From the NCBI RefSeq assembly GCF_017562075.2, contig NC_054081.1, positions 14,076,528 through 14,140,527 on the forward strand: a DNA stretch of 64,000 bases, read 5' to 3'. Both the position numbers and the translations under genes were made by a program. This DNA comes from Anopheles merus (taxonomy: Eukaryota > Arthropoda > Insecta > Diptera > Culicidae). Below, piece by piece: positions 1 through 13,709 of this stretch. The notes under the pieces were generated by a model. It was given only the letters and a program-made list of their open reading frames with translations. It did not search any database and was not told the origin of the DNA. Each line of letters starts with the position of its first letter. The first letter of the stretch is position 1.

Positions 1-898
1 CCAGGGTGGGGGAAAGGGAGCAGCGAGAGGGAAGCGAAGAAAAGGGACAAAACAGAAGAGGAAAAAGATTAAGAAGAAGACGAGGAAAAAGAAGAAAAAA
101 CGTTAAGTGGATTCCAGCCAAATGAGGTCAGAGTTTCCAACGACAGCGACGTTTTCACACGCGGGCACGAAATAAAAGTGTCGAAACACGACCTCGGGCA
201 TGAATGACGGGCGAATTTGGCCCCACAAGCCAGGTTCGGAGACGAAAGGGGAAGGGAAGGAGATGAAATTCCGTGCCAGAACCAGAGAAAACACACACAC
301 ACACACGCCCGGAAGATCCGGTAGACGATTGGAAGTCCGAGGTGTTTTCTTGGGATCCTGGACCACGCGGGCGGGCCAAGAATCGTTGGGCCGACCATCC
401 CGATCTGCAACAAACACGCATACACACATATTACCAGTGGAGATGGGCGGAATAACGTGTGCAAAACACGTGTCGTAAGCAGTGAATTGGCATGCAGCGC
501 GTCGGTGCAATGCGGCCGCGTCTTGCAGGTCGACCTGCGTATCATGCGTGAGCCGTGTCGGTAATTTGGCCTGCTCATCAGCATACCGGGTCAGCCGGGC
601 TTTGGTGCGTCGTGATCTGCTTGCATGCGTCGGTGCGCCCTCGCACCCAGCCGTCCCGGATTGCGTTTGGAAAGCGGCTGCCGTGCCGGCTCGTGCCTTA
701 TCGTCCGCTATCGGCGCACCGGCATACCACCCAGCCAAGTGCTGCATAACAAACACACACAAAAGGGGGAAAACGGTGGTCAACTGGAGAACGAATGATG
801 ACGTGCTGTGATTGATAGAACCCACCCCGAAAAAAATGTTGTCACACATACTCACATACACACAAACCCACGCTACTAGCAGAGAAAGCACTGGTGCA
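1..898. other. Unique intergenic sequence, no gene seen
   Basis: The stretch is purine-rich at its left edge and has several short CA runs near 290-305, 412-428 and 750-760. Open frames on both strands overlap each other, are of low complexity, and show no recognisable domain or splice pattern. It ends where the GATTCA-rich element begins near 899. Confidence 0.5.
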
Positions 899-3166
899 GG
901 CTAGAGATGAGTAACTCTCATTCAGATTCATGAAGCTCAATGAATGTTTGAAATCAATAAATGAATTTGAATCTCAAAATTGAAGATTCATGAATAGATT
1001 CATTAATCCATAAAGATTCATAATTCCCTCTGATGATTCAAGAATCTCCAAATCTCTGAAGATTAATGAATCTCTGAAAAACGCCATGAAATTCATGAAT
1101 CTTCAGATATTTCGAATCTATAAAGACTAGAGATTCATGATAACAGATACAGAATTTTATAACTCTCATTAGTGTCTTTAGTGCAGATCTATAGAGATCC
1201 ATGAGATATCTGCATGAGATATCGTCGTCAACTCTCGCATAAAATGACTTTAACAACATGTCTGTCATGACTTCAAGCCTCAAATGGATCCGTCCTCTTG
1301 TAGCAATGATTGACTAATTGTCTCTCTCGTGTATGCCTGCTCACGATGAAGCACGTCGTAATGACATTCCCAATGAACAATCATTCTCCAGAACGTTCTG
1401 TCCCTGGCTGCAGCTTCCCATCCATTTAGACACTCGATCTGCAACAGGTCTTGTTTCACCTGATCCAGCCATCGAGGTCGCTGTGCTCCACCGTGCCTCA
1501 TGCCGAACTTGGTTCGCTGTCGAACACCATCTTGGTGGGGCAAGAGTTCTATCGTAGCCTGCCAGCCTTTGCCACCGTCAGGATGGTCGGTTCGCCGAAC
1601 AGCTCAGCAAGCTCGTGGTTCATCCTTCTCCCCCGACCTCTATGCTCAAACACATCGCCAAAGATGGTCCGGAGGATGCGTCGGTCAAACACGCCCAGAG
1701 CGATTCCGTCCTCCGTTCAAATGGTCCAAGAGAACCACCGGCCAAATAAATGTACGACATATCTCACATTTCGTGCGGTCTTCCCAGATGGTCTGGCTCT
1801 CCGGCAAGCAGGAACTTTATCTTCGTCGCATTGAGTCTCAATCCAATTCTTAATGCTTCGCATTGTAATGCGATGATCGTACAACTGTACTTCGAGTACC
1901 GTCGCGGTAGGTCAGTTTTTGCTGACATGAGCCGAGGTGGATTAAAACATCGATCGAACGGACTTTTCAACACTTGATCGTCCAGGCGATCATAGAAACC
2001 TTTAGGAGGTTTCCCTTACTGGAAACGTTGGAGTTTAGAAGCCTTACCTTGGGAAGGGGGACATAACTAAACTCTTGAAATAAGTTTGAAGGCGAAGATT
2101 TTGGACAGCGTAATGTCCTATCTTGACAGTCCGAACGAATCTGACTTGCCACGGTTGGAATTGGTTTTATTTATACTCAAATGAAGTTAAGGGTTTCGCA
2201 CATTGGTTCCGGGTTTTATGTTGGAAAGTTAATGTTTTCACTCAGCTAGTTACGTTTGTCTTTTGTTGACAAGAACGATGGTTCTTGTCACTAAGTTCCT
2301 GTTTTGGGTTTAATGCATATGCTGTTCCTGCTTTGGTTTACATACTGTTCCTCTTATGTTGTGTGTTTCGGTTGTTTTTGATAAGTGTGTCACATCTGTT
2401 ATTTGTTTGAATGGACGGCCTGAACTCTTCCGGTTGCGTGCTATGGTATGATCTGATTTGCTGAATGTGTTATAATGAATGTGTTACAATGGTGTGGTTT
2501 GGCTTTCCAAAGTGTGTTACAATGTGTCTATAGCTGATAGTGTGTATTATAATCAGTTTTGTATAGCAGATATGCTACAGCATTACGCATACGCCTCACA
2601 CACCTTCACTGTTGTCCTGCCGATTATATCGACCGGTAGAGGATCGTGCCACGGATGTCGTTGTCTAGCCCCGCGCCTCGAATGACACCTTCCAGGGCGA
2701 TGTTGAAGAGCAGACAGGAGAGTCCGTCACTCAGAACCGTCCTCAGAACCCTGTGAGATTCGATCGATTCTGACGTGAAGTTCGATACTCTCACCTTGCA
2801 CTGTACCCCGTTCATGGTAGCCTCTAACAGCCGGATCAACTTCCAAGGAAAGTGATACCGCTGTATAATGAGGATCAGGAGCTCTTGGCACTTCTGGAGG
2901 ATCTAATCGGTTGCGTGGTACTAAATAAGTCCCGAAAGCCTGTTTCGACGGGCGTGACCGCGTAGGTGTCGTATTCTCCAAAAAGATGACTTTTTCTGAT
3001 CTTGTGAGATAATAACATACAAATCTAAATATAAATATATAAATCTTTAGATTCATATACCTTTCTCGATTCAGGGATCTTTAGAAATTCGATTCGAGGT
3101 TCGAATCATTCTTCTATGAAGATTCATATGAATGAATCACAACGAAGGATTCATGGAGCACAATAC
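899..3166. mobile_element. GATTCATGAATCT-bodied hAT-like element carrying reverse transcriptase remnants
   Basis: The outer parts (about 905-1140 and 3040-3160) consist of loosely repeated GATTCATGAATCT-type motifs. The left end reads TAGAGATGAGTAACTC. The right end resembles that of the better-defined relative at 39076-39639 (GAATGAATCACAACGAAGG here versus GAATGAATATCAACGAAAG there). Candidate 8-bp flanks GTGCAGGC and ATACAGGC match at 6 of 8 positions, which is weak. The middle holds a decayed non-LTR reverse transcriptase on the minus strand. Membership in the family is fairly secure; the exact ends are not. Confidence 0.55.
1280..2840 (-). pseudogene. Decayed non-LTR retrotransposon reverse transcriptase
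   Basis: Read on the minus strand, three pieces occur in the order of an RT ORF. At 2839-2624 is a fragment with SDGLSCLLFNIALEGVIR, matching the RT palm segment before the catalytic box. At 1973-1764 is LNATKIKFLLAGEPDHLG, the segment after it. At 1543-1280 is RWLDQVKQDL followed by GWEAAARDRTFWRMIV, the C-terminal tail typical of endonuclease-reverse transcriptase ORFs in insects. Stops and unrelated sequence (about 1975-2620) break the frame, and the catalytic ADD box is not visible, so it cannot encode an active enzyme. The copy at 56280-57345 has the same motifs and is closely related. The clade within non-LTR elements was not determined. Confidence 0.75.
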
Positions 3167-5214
3167 AGGCGAGTGTTGTCTACCGTTGTTGTTGTTATTC
3201 TAGTTGCTTTTGTCTTGTTCCAGAAGCGTTGACGTTTGACTAGCTGTCAATCGGAATCGGCGTGGCCGGCTAGATCGGCTGCGCGAATCGGTGCGCTCGA
3301 TCGACCTAAAACTAGTTTAGAGACGCACTCCAACAACAACAAGCAAACAAATCAAAACGAAAACAAAACCTCACTTTCGTGCCCGCCGGTGTTTCCAACG
3401 GTGTGTGTGTGTCAGTCCGTCAGCCCAGACTGTGAGCTCCTACCTTCGTCCGTCGGGCCCAAAACCCCGAAACGGAAACCGGGCCCGATCTCCGCTTTTG
3501 GGGTTTTGAGGTCCGGCTTTTCCTGAGCGTTGTGTGGGGGGGGGGGGGGGTGGAGACGGAGAGGGAGCGGGGTGACGATTCCAGGGCGAGCGGTCGGCCA
3601 CTGGCGCACACATTTGTTCACCGCTCCCGGCCGTACGGCTTGTTATATTATTTTATTTTTATCGATAAGATGGAGGCTTCCCACACCCCTGCGACTCTTG
3701 GGACATCTTGCAGTGCCCTGCCACCGTGCCATCTGCAACCGGTGGGCTTGATGGTTGGCCGGTTTGTGGAGTCCACTTTTTCTTCGCTCCAACTGTGCTG
3801 GCCAGTTTTGCTGCTGCTGCTGGACGCAGGCCCATCTTCCCAAGAATGGGGGTCTTTTTTTGCCGCGTCTGTGGAAGGAAAGCAAACGCCTCGCGCAAAC
3901 CACTTTTCTCGCTCGACTGCTTTTTCCGCCGCATCCCATTCAGAAATGGGAATGGTGCAGCAAAGGTTTGCCCCTTCTTCTCCTCTCCCCGCTCCATGCC
4001 CACCCAGAGATGTCCGGTAGCAGCCGGCAGCATGTCATTCGCCATCGAGGAGCGCGTCAGTGCGCTATGTCTGTGTGTTTTTTCGTTTGCCGTTGCTGCT
4101 GCTGTACCTCTTCCTTTACCGGACATTGGGAGCAAGACAGCAGGGTCGCATGGGGGGGGGGGAGAGGAAGGGATGAACGGTTGAGCCTCTTCAACTCTGA
4201 ACACAACCGGACCCCGGGGTGACCGGTTAAGAATTGCAACAACAGCAACAAAAACGTCGCAACAAAATCCTCACCCGAGCGTCGAGCGAAAAGAAAAACG
4301 GCCACTTGATGGAGTACCTGTTTGACTTATATCTTGTGTGAAGGTTTTTCCCACCCCCTCACCCCCGTACCACCGTCCCGGGTCCGCAACATTCCCGTCT
4401 TTTTTTTCTTCTTCTTCTTCCTCTTTCCCTCCTGTTAAGGAGCCGTTCTCTGAAGAACCACCGTGCCGTGCCTGTCACCAATCCGTCGGCCCACTGCCGA
4501 ACGTTTCGCGCCACGAGACTTTCCTTTCTCGTGCGAGCTTGCTGCGCACTTTCTCGCCCATACTGCTCCTGCGCGCCCAGGTCCAGGGATTCGGGGTCGC
4601 AAAATGAGTCTCTCCTGTTCCCTCTCACATAACCCTCTACCCGCACTATAACTCGATCGGTAACCGTGGCAGAAGGTGAAACTTCTGGCCCGTTGCATCG
4701 TACCGATAGGCAAGGTACTCGTGTGTCACCTGCACACAGGTCCCCGGTCGGCATCTTCTCCAAACTACAACCGCCCTTCTCCCTCCCCATTATCGGGCTT
4801 CAGAGCGGATACCGTACGGTTTTGATAGTCATCAAATGATTTCTAATCATGTTTACGTACACGAGGCAGGCAGCTCGCGGTCAGGTGAGGTGAACGAAGA
4901 GATGAAAGCACGGTACGTTCCATTGAAGAAATCCGCGTGTACCAGGGGATATTCAATTACGGTGCGATGAGTTGGAAAATGGACATAGCTCATTAAACGA
5001 TTCGCAATTATTATTATGATGCGATGTGGTTGGGAATCCGGAATGTCCTCTACTTTCTGCCTCTACAGCATCTAGATCTGCTGAGGATGTGTACCCTTTG
5101 TCTGTCTCTCTTTTTATAGATTTCTCTTAGTTATCTCCCGATCTCCAAGAATTACATTACAAGTACTCCTAGAATCCCCAGACATTCTTCAAAACCTCAG
5201 GCATTCCATCTGCT
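3167..5214. other. Spacer downstream of the lipocalin gene, no gene seen
   Basis: This is unique-looking sequence with a G-run at about 3536-3550, poly-T tracts and CTT-rich stretches. Long open frames at 3530-4300 overlap in several frames on both strands and have no domain, so they are treated as chance. The last few hundred bases before 5215 would include the lipocalin 3' untranslated region, transcribed leftwards. No clear AATAAA was found close to that stop. Confidence 0.45.
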
Positions 5215-6141
5215 CTACGGCGCTGTTTGGTAGGAGTAGTAGGCATTCGGATCCATCCTGGTACAGTTCGTCTGCGGGATGGGGAACATGTTCTCGACAT
5301 CTATATCGTACCTCGGCAGCTTCTCGCTGTGGACCGAGCCAAAAAACAACAGAGTTATCAGCAAATAGAACGAGCATCATCATCATCATTGTCAGCAACT
5401 CACCGCAAAAAGTTGATCACATTCTGCCCGAGGGTAGGCTCACGGGCAAGCATCAGCGCCGAGAGGTACTTCTGGGATTTCGTCTTCTCCGCACAGTGCA
5501 TGATGAGGGCCCAGCTCCGATAGTCCGTGTCAATCACGTAGGTGTTGTAGATCTCTTCATCTGTCGACGGGGAAAGGTGCAAATCAGCCGCACTCCTACT
5601 CAGGTGCCTCTCTCTCTTTCTCTCTCTCGCGTGAAGCCTACAGAATGTACGCGCTACTCACAGCTACTCTCTGCGTGCACCCAGTGCGCCGGCTGGCCGT
5701 AGTTCGGAATGATCCAGGTAATGTTGCCCTGCTGGAAGGTGGCGAGCGGGTCGTCCAAAAACACGTACGTAAAGTTCATCGTCACGTACCCATCGGAGGT
5801 GACGAACGAGCTGCGCATGCACCCGTACTCCGGGAACATCTCGGTCGAGGCGAAGTACTGTATCACGTACCAGGAGCCCATCATCGCGTTCAGCCCGAAG
5901 TTGCGCATCGCCCGGACCTGCGGCGGAAGCGAAGGGGGAGATATGAGTTGGGTTTTGTCTTTTATTTCAGCAAACGAGGGCCAGTACACAGGCCCTTGGG
6001 GCCAACCACCTTCGGGCAGCGGTCGTTGCGGGGCCGTCGTCGCGGTATCTGCCCAGCCCCATCGTCGACGAGCAGGAGGAGGAGCAGCAGCAGTGCCACC
6101 AGCAGACAGCAGCTCCGGGCGTGCAGCGTCACACGAACCAT
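5215..6141 (-). CDS. Secreted lipocalin, apolipoprotein D-like
   Basis: The gene has four coding exons: 6141-6010, 5917-5662, 5560-5404 and 5326-5215 (stop TAG). Phases 0, 1 and 2 and GT/AG sites agree at each join, giving 218 residues. Residues 1 to about 30 form a signal peptide with a long Leu run. Mature features are RCPK at 41-44, the lipocalin first signature GSWYVIQYF (58-66), the second-region TDYRSWALIMHC (141-152) and the third-region Arg in AREPTLG (168-174). Cys42, 77, 152 and 203 could form two disulphides. N-glycosylation sites are NFT 92, NIT 109 and NCT 202. Lipocalins bind small hydrophobic ligands in a beta-barrel; the ligand here is unknown. The start was chosen because it heads the signal peptide and joins in phase to the GxW exon. 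Longer frames running through the first intron lack a signal peptide. The nearest Drosophila relative was not determined. Confidence 0.88.
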
Positions 6142-7555
6142 ACTGTCCCGCCCGCTGTCTCGGTTGGGGTTGTGTGAGTGTGGGAGTGCTGAGGACCTGG
6201 GTGTAGTCGCTCGGGCCGTTGGTTTCGCTGCAAGTAGATGCACACCGGGATGTAACAATCTTGGGCCCATTTACGTCAGCCAAAAGTATTCAATTACTAA
6301 TCTAATTGCAGATCGCGCGGCGAGTAGCTCGACAATCGATACGGTTCCCCAACCCAACCCACCATGTGCGCAACTTTCCTCCTTTCCCATTGTGAAATCC
6401 AAAAGCCCAACCGCGAAGAGTAGCGAAAACGGGGAAACAAAAACGTCATATACACACACACGCGCGCGCGCGAGCGAACACATTTCCTTCTTTTCGCGGA
6501 AAGGGAACTTTCGCCCGACTGCCAGAGAAGGTAATTTTCAAGGGCCTCCCCATGCTGGCATATAGGTACGGACGGCTGCTTCATGCTGGCTGCCAGACCC
6601 CGCATCCCTCCCCACTTCATCTTCTTCTCTATGCTGCCGAAATCGAAATCATTCCCGAAATCCGACTGCCCACCGGTATCGGTAATGTTTGTACAGTTTG
6701 TGTTTGATTGGCGAAAACAAATGAAGCAAATCGTTTTCCCAACCTTTTTTCGTTCGCACTTTGGGAGCTGCTCGGCGGTAGGGCCGGAATGGAGGGTGGG
6801 GAATCGATGTTTTCACCCAGCACCCACCGCAGAGATGTGAATGAGATTGGGTGTACGAGATGGTTTGGTGGCTTGCTTTGCGTTTGTTTGTTTTTTATTT
6901 TTTATTTCGCCGTTAAAACAAATTATTGCCCCGATCGTATCGGTTTCGTTCGAAAGCAGAAACATTCCAGAGCAGCTTGCCGTGGGGAGGGGGATGTATG
7001 TGGGGAAGGGTTTGCAGATCGCGGGAATTGATGAAAAAATACGTAAACGAAATTAAAGCAAAGCAAAAACCAAACACACACACACACACTTTAAATGCTA
7101 GGTAGCAATAAAGGGAAGTGAAAATTCCGATGCCATTCAATCACAAACTCTCCTTCCTGCACCACCTTTTTTTGTTGTTGTTGCCAAGTGTGGCAGTTTA
7201 ACACAAACACTGATTTTATGTGTTTATCTTCGATTTTGGGATGCAAGAAAATGAGCGAAAAGGAGGAGCAAAAAACGTCAATTAACTTCCGGGGTGGTGG
7301 AAGTAGTGGTGGATGGTGCCGAAATGATTAGACTGAGAGCGTCATGCGCGCACGTGCGCGGCTCAAGCTCCAACCCGTGTTGTTTGGCACGCGTTTATGG
7401 AGCCGACGGGAAGGGGAGAATTATTTGGAAAATAGCAATTAATTAAGGAAGGTGCGCACACTAATACAATATATGTGTATGATGGATAGAAAACACTTTT
7501 TCTTTTTTTTTAACACGGAGGTGGGGGCTAAGAGAAAGAGTAACCACCAAAGGGA
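6142..7555. other. Upstream region of the lipocalin gene
   Basis: This stretch should hold the lipocalin promoter and 5' untranslated region. It has a CA/CG run near 6453-6472, a CA run at 7074-7090 and otherwise unique sequence. No coding exon with splice support was found on either strand. No TATA box at a convincing distance from the start codon was recognised. Confidence 0.4.
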
Positions 7556-7628
7556 ATGGAGGAGAATTGAACACTGGTCTGGTCTTGTACTCTACCGGTG
7601 CTTTGTACCAATAGACTACCGGGACGCT
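7556..7628 (-). repeat. tRNA-derived SINE head, degenerate
   Basis: On the minus strand the sequence carries a box A-like TAGTCTATTGG and, about 40 bases later, a box B-like TGTTCAATTCT. The arms do not pair into a full cloverleaf, so it is not a working tRNA gene. The layout matches the tRNA-like head of insect SINEs. A decayed tRNA pseudogene is the alternative. Confidence 0.35.
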
Positions 7629-9480
7629 CTCACGATGCGAACACAAAATTCAACAAAACACTTACACCAACACGACAATAATCAACGTGCAAACTAGGAG
7701 TTATCTAGGAAGAATTGTCTCGTAGCAATTGAAACAGCAGCTATTTCCTTTCTGATTGTAGATTTGTTCTTGCTATCGGTTGAAGGATGTCTGATTAATC
7801 GGTGGGATCAACACTTAAAAACCCGTGCTACTCACAAGAGCTTCGCTAGCGGCAACACTGAATGCGTTTTGACTCGTTACAGCGTGTTCCAGTGGTATGT
7901 AGAACATAACAACAACAACAAAACACACGATAAAGTGATCGTCTCGTTCTCGTGCTGAAGCTTGCGCAGCTTGAGGCCACTAGGCGATAAGCGGCTCAGA
8001 TATGGTTCGTACGAATGCAGCGGAGAAGCATCTAGAACAGGGATCGGCAGTCTTTACAGAAGCTTTTTTTGTGTGTGCTGAATATGCAATTAAAATATTC
8101 AGATTTTTATTTGGAATAGACATCATCTAAACTATGATTTATAAACAAATGAACGTAAATAAATAAATCAATCAATCAATCAATCAACAACCAATTATAA
8201 TGTCTATTTTGTGAATAAAGTGTAGTAAAAAAAGTGTCAAAAATTCTGAAATGTCTATCACTCCACATCATGTTTCGATTGTTAGCTACATTCAGATTAA
8301 AAATTTACTATGTGTATAACAGTAGGAAGTGCGCTAATACTACAATGTAAAAATCGTTGAAGATCTTTCCAGAACCTTTTCCTTCAGGAAAGATTTTGAA
8401 AACTGTTGATTTTCTGGAAAAAATATTATCCACGGGTAAGGTTGAATGATTTTCAATCGTGCTCTTGTAGCATCAATTTGTTGTGATACTGCATATTTTA
8501 GTCCATTTTTTGGGTTCATATCATAGTTTTTTTAATTAACAGACAATAACCCGGTATAAGGTATTTTTCTACCCGTATAAAGTATTTTGCAAGCCACAAA
8601 TGGCTTGCAAAGAAGAATGTTAGTCTTTAAGTATATAAATGTTCAACCGATTGAAAGAGGCGAATGAAGTCAATTGACTCAAAGTCTCTATAAAAATAAA
8701 AAAGCTTTTATTACCGCTATAAGTGCTGTACATTTTGGATAAACATCATCAACTAATATAGGAAGATCAATAACGACAACATATTAAAAAAACACAATAA
8801 TACACCAAACAAAAAAGCGATTCTACGTGTTGTTTGTGCTTCATGTTCGCGTTTTAAACAAACATAAAACTATTGACAGATCAATTTGACAGCAACACGT
8901 GGAGTCAACGAGATACATTTTAAACAAAATATGAGACATCTCTAGCATTCTTCTATAATACCAATTCCGTACGATTAGAGGTGGCAGTGATATTTCTCCA
9001 AACCATTGAAAATTGAAGATATAAATATAACATTTCAAGCTTGATATGAAATTACCATAAAACACGCATTTAAAGTTTTTTTAAGTTTCATAAATTCAAC
9101 CAATAGATCGAATACAGTGGAATGCACATGAAGAATAGAAGCAATACATGAATTCTAAACCATGAAACTGAGATTAAACTGTTTGAATATTAATACCATC
9201 AACTCAAATCGACTCCTCAAATAATCAGAATCAAAGAAATATCAGATCGACTTTTCCAAACCATCCATGATACATTTCACTGTCAACAATTCTTTTAAAA
9301 TGAGATGTTCAACCATGCTGTACTCCATAAAAAAATAAAAATTTGTATGCTAGGAAAAATTTTGTAAACGACGCAGGATGATGACAAATTGCCAAACACT
9401 GGCCTGAAACATGGCCACCACACAAGAATGGCGAGAACTCTCAAGTCAGACTTCACCCGCGTCCGGAATAGGAAATGCTT
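7629..9480. other. AT-rich spacer, probably old transposon debris
   Basis: This is AT-rich sequence with an ATCA tandem run near 8165-8190. A hAT-like left end, CAGGGATCGGCAGTC, begins near 8039, but no matching right end was found. No gene is supported. Confidence 0.4.
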
Positions 9481-11505
9481 CAGATAACTCCAATGCCACA
9501 ATGTGACGTCAACGTACCTCCTACACAAACTGTATGTAAAACAACGGCTCTACTCCATGCTTGCCCATTCTGCGGGTCATACGATATTCACCTATCTTCG
9601 CCGTTCGTCCAAACGGAACCGCATCTGAATCAGAGCTCCCAAACAGCAAAGAAAAAAAGGGCGCCCTAGTGCCACCGCAGTGCAGTCGTAGTTGAATGCA
9701 AGGTCGCATCTCCGGGTGTGGACCTACCGGTCGCACACCGTTGGGACCTTCCGAAAGTTTCCTCCCCCAAGACTGCAGAGCCCCAAGAGCCCCGCTGCTC
9801 AGAGTGACGGTGACACAGTAAGCGCTCAAAACAAACCAAGTTCGGCAAACCCGTTGTCAACTCGCGCGGACCGGATGAGGCTTGGGCTTCATCTCTGCTC
9901 CCCTTTGCTGGATCTCTTTCGACCAGCGGCCACCGACGCGGCTCGGCCACCGGGCACCGCCGGCTGTATCCGGTTGGCCCCAAAACAGTAACAACAACAA
10001 AAAAGGCCGTGAACAGCGGTGACACGAGACACCAGCGAAAGGGTATCAGGAGGGAACCCCTATCATCGCCGAACCTTCACTGGACACACACACCCTTTCT
10101 CCTCTTTTCTCGCCGCCGGTAAGGGCAACGCGCACAAAAGTCGTTCGCACGTAAACGTAAAAGGGCAGCAAAGCACAACTGGAACCGGGCTGGGGATCGT
10201 TTCGGGTTGCCTTTAGTATACCGCGCGAGCGGCAGGCTGGATTTCATCGCAACTATTTCAGGAGCTTCATGCCAGGGTGGACGGCAACGGTGGGAGAGGA
10301 AACCGAACACGGCTTTGACAGGATTGGATCGATCGATGAAATCGTAAAGGGTTTACCTGCGATCGCTACGAAAGAGGAAGCAAGCAAATAAATAGATAAA
10401 AAAATCACACACACAAACACTCACACACACACACACACATGTACAGACACATATTGGGAGGGAAAAGAGTGCACATGAAGCAGGTGAAGCAAAAGCTGGT
10501 GGAACCGGACTACGGATCTGGATCACTTTTTTTTCTAAATCGGGCACCAAATGGACCGTCGGCTGCCCTGGTGCCTCGGTCGAGCCAAAGTGTCGTTATC
10601 AGTGGGGGGAGAGCACATAAAAAAACAGTTCGTAGAAGATGATACACACGAGCAAAAACAGAGTAGCTGATGCGAACTGCGACATCGAAGCGTACCTTGC
10701 GGAAAGTTCAGAAGATCTCCCTTCAGTGCGCAGTCAGAGCACGCAAAACCCTGTCCCCTGTCAGCCGGGGATTGTTGTAGATAACCCCTCCCCCCCCCCT
10801 CCCCACCCAGCAAAAGCATAACGGTCATTATCGCCAGCATCACTGTCCTCCGAAAACTGAGCCCGCTCTCCCCACCCGTCCACGGCAACAATCTTGCAAC
10901 AAAGCGTCTTAGAAATACGCGAGGCACGCACGCAAAACTCCCAAACCGCTGCCAAACCCGGCGTTTCAGCGAGTCATCGGCGAAAGTTCGCGGAAAGGAA
11001 ATCGACTGCAGGCTTCTTTTGCCCTCCCCTCCCCCCTCCAGGCATCCCTTCTAAGCCTTTTTCGGGCACGCGCGAACCTTCGCGCAAACAAAAGCCATCG
11101 GCCATGCGCAGAAAAAGGGCTGTCGCTGCGCCATCTTCCATCCACTGGTGGAATTCCGGCGACATTCCGGCGACACACACACACGTGGACTCTGCAGCTT
11201 CGCGAAAGTTTGAAGCTGGGAAAGGATGGAAGGTATGGATGGGGACCAGCAGATTCATTCACAGTCACGGCGGCACAAATGTGTGGTTTGGTCGATGCAA
11301 ATAATGTGTGCGCGCGCGCGCATGCGTACGACTTTCTCGTTTGACCGATTGGCCCGAAACGGTTTCGGGGTGGCATCCTGGGAAGGGTACACTCTATCCT
11401 TGGACGGGACAGTACGTTTGTTTGATGCAAAGTGTGAAAAGAGATGAACCGTGAACGAATTTAGCAAGAAACGATATGAGAATTATCAAAAAAGGAGGAG
11501 TGATA
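9481..11505. other. GC-richer unique spacer, no supported gene
   Basis: The region has CA runs near 10410-10440 and 11173-11184. A short minus-strand frame at about 10880-10690 has a hydrophobic stretch (MLAIMTVMLLLGG) and ends near a GT donor-like site, but it crosses a G-run and has no partner exon, so it is not called. No other coding signal was recognised. Confidence 0.4.
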
Positions 11506-12653
11506 CAGGAATTTTGCAAATCATTTTAGAATGTAAACGTTGTTCACCGCGTGCAAGATGGTAATCCACATCAATCTGATATTTAATTTCTATCATACAG
11601 GGTTTTCCAAGCCATTTCCGATTGTGCACATTATAATAAACCGTCTCCAAGATGTTTTTCAACAGCTGTCGCCGATTGCATTGGCATTACGATAAAATTT
11701 CAGTTTTTACACATGATTTTCAACACATCACAAAGAACTGTCCAACTCAATCCTTCTTAAGACGTGTTGAAAATTACGTGCATGAACTGAAATATTATTG
11801 CGAAGCAAATGCAATATTTCAGAGCTGTTGAAAAACATCTCGCAAGTAATGAAAAATGGTGTTGACATTTATAATTGACTCGGATAATACTATAATAATT
11901 TTTAATTTCTTCAGTATGATTTTCGACATTTTCATCGTCTAGTGGCATCGGCATTTAAAATTAATACAGGAGTTTCTATGTCACTTTCCAACGTGCACAT
12001 TGATCACCACCTTCAAGATGTTTTTCAATAGCTGCAACTCCTGTTTTACATGCATTTGGATGCAGCTTTTTTGCGACACCACAACCATTTAATTGCGTTA
12101 CATGGGTTTTCCAATTCATTTTCAAATGTAAACATTACAGGGGTTTCCAAGTCACTTTCGAAAGTGCACATAATTATTCATCACCTCCAAGATGTTTTTC
12201 AACAGTTTTAAAATGGTGTGATTGTTTCATAGTGAAATTTCAGTTTTTACACATGATTTTCAACACATAACAAAGAACTGTCAAACTCAATCCAGCTGGA
12301 GATGAATGAAAACCATGCTGAAGAAATTACAAATTATGATAATGGTAGTGAAATATCAGATTGATGTGGATTGCACGCGGTGAAAAACGACGTTTACATT
12401 CGAAATTGACTTCGAAAACCCTGTATTTTTTACCGCGTGCCATGTTTCATATAATAATAATGAATATTTTTTATTTTAATTTATTTTAATCACTTCAACG
12501 GTCTGTTGCCATCGTTTTTTCGCCGGTTGCAAATCATGCTGAAGAAGTTAAAAATTATTATGATGAAAATGTAATATCAGATTGATGTGGATACATATCT
12601 TGTGCGCGGCGAATAAGACACGTTTACATTCGAAAATGGTTCGAAAACCCCTG
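11506..12653. mobile_element. TA-duplicating MITE with related copies nested inside
   Basis: The outer ends are TA/CAGGAATTTTGCAAATC at the left and, reverse complemented, TA/CAGGGGTTTTCGAACC at the right. Both are followed inward by a shared GAATGTAAACG stretch. A second copy with the same kind of ends (TA/CAGGGTTTTCCAAGCC to the complement of CAGGGTTTTCGAAGTC) lies inside at 11598-12423. Further left ends occur near 11966 and 12137. The TA duplication suggests a Tc1/mariner-type transposase acting in trans. No ORF is present. Confidence 0.75.
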
Positions 12654-13700
12654 TAAAGAACGATAGGGAAAGTAAGCAACGGGCAGCATAAAATGGCACG
12701 ACAATTGCTGACCAAAAGTTGGAATCAATCGTGCTGCGGTTAAAGAAGACATAAGTTTGTAAAACAACGAACAGAAGTTAGCAAACGACGAACAGAGACG
12801 AGATAAAAGCGACATAATAAACCACTACACAAAAGCACCAGTGCCACGCGGGGAAGATGTCGAGAAGGATGTGTGTAGGGAATGGGGTTTTTTTTGCCCA
12901 AAAACGACTGCTCGAACGGAGCAGCAAAAGAGGAGAAAGATATAAAGCCGGTGAAGGGGTCAAGCGCGCAAAACTCCGGCCCGTGCCCCCAGTGGACTAC
13001 ATTGGACGCTGGGTTCGCGGCGTCCGCAAACGGCACCAATCCTCCTGCTCCTATCCTCCCCCTTTCACCCGCACAAAGATATCCCGGAGGCTGACCATAT
13101 GCATGGGTCCATTCGTCTCTCCGTTCGTGTGTGTGTGTGTCGTGTGGTTGAGATTAGGTTCGGATCATAAAACTGTCCGTCCGGCTTTCTAATTTGATTT
13201 GGGCTCCACACGCCCCCTGCCCTTCCCTTTGAGGCAAATTTTTGGGCAGCCAACCGTGTGGAGAGGGGAGCACAGGTGCAACAGGTGCGGAAACGTGAAA
13301 GAAGGTGCGTCATCGGGCGAAGGCTTCGGTATGCAATCGGGCAGAGTCTTGGGGGGGGGGAAAGGAGAATGGCAATAGCGCTTGTCACCTGGTTTGGCTT
13401 CGCTGTCCACTGCCACACTGTCTCGATGCCCCGAGCCACCGACGCCGAAACACGTTTTAGGGGCGGTGAAGTGAAGTTCGGCGGCACGCACACCGGTGCC
13501 GGCAAGATCACGGCCAATCGGTCATCCATCGATCGGACGCTTCCTGTCAATCGGTGTTGGGTGCTGCCGGTGGGTTGCGGATTGCGCAGGAATGCTGTGT
13601 TTCCTGTCTCCCGCGGGTCGCTCTGATGGCGCTTTTCAAGGAGCTACGGTGGCAAAATGTCTCCAGAAGAGACAAAAAAACCTTCAATCGGCGATATGAT
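12654..13700. other. Unique GC-rich spacer
   Basis: It contains a G-run at 13351-13360 and a GT run near 13128-13142. Overlapping open frames on both strands have no recognisable domain. No gene is supported. Confidence 0.4.
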
Positions 13701-13709
13701 GCTTAACTA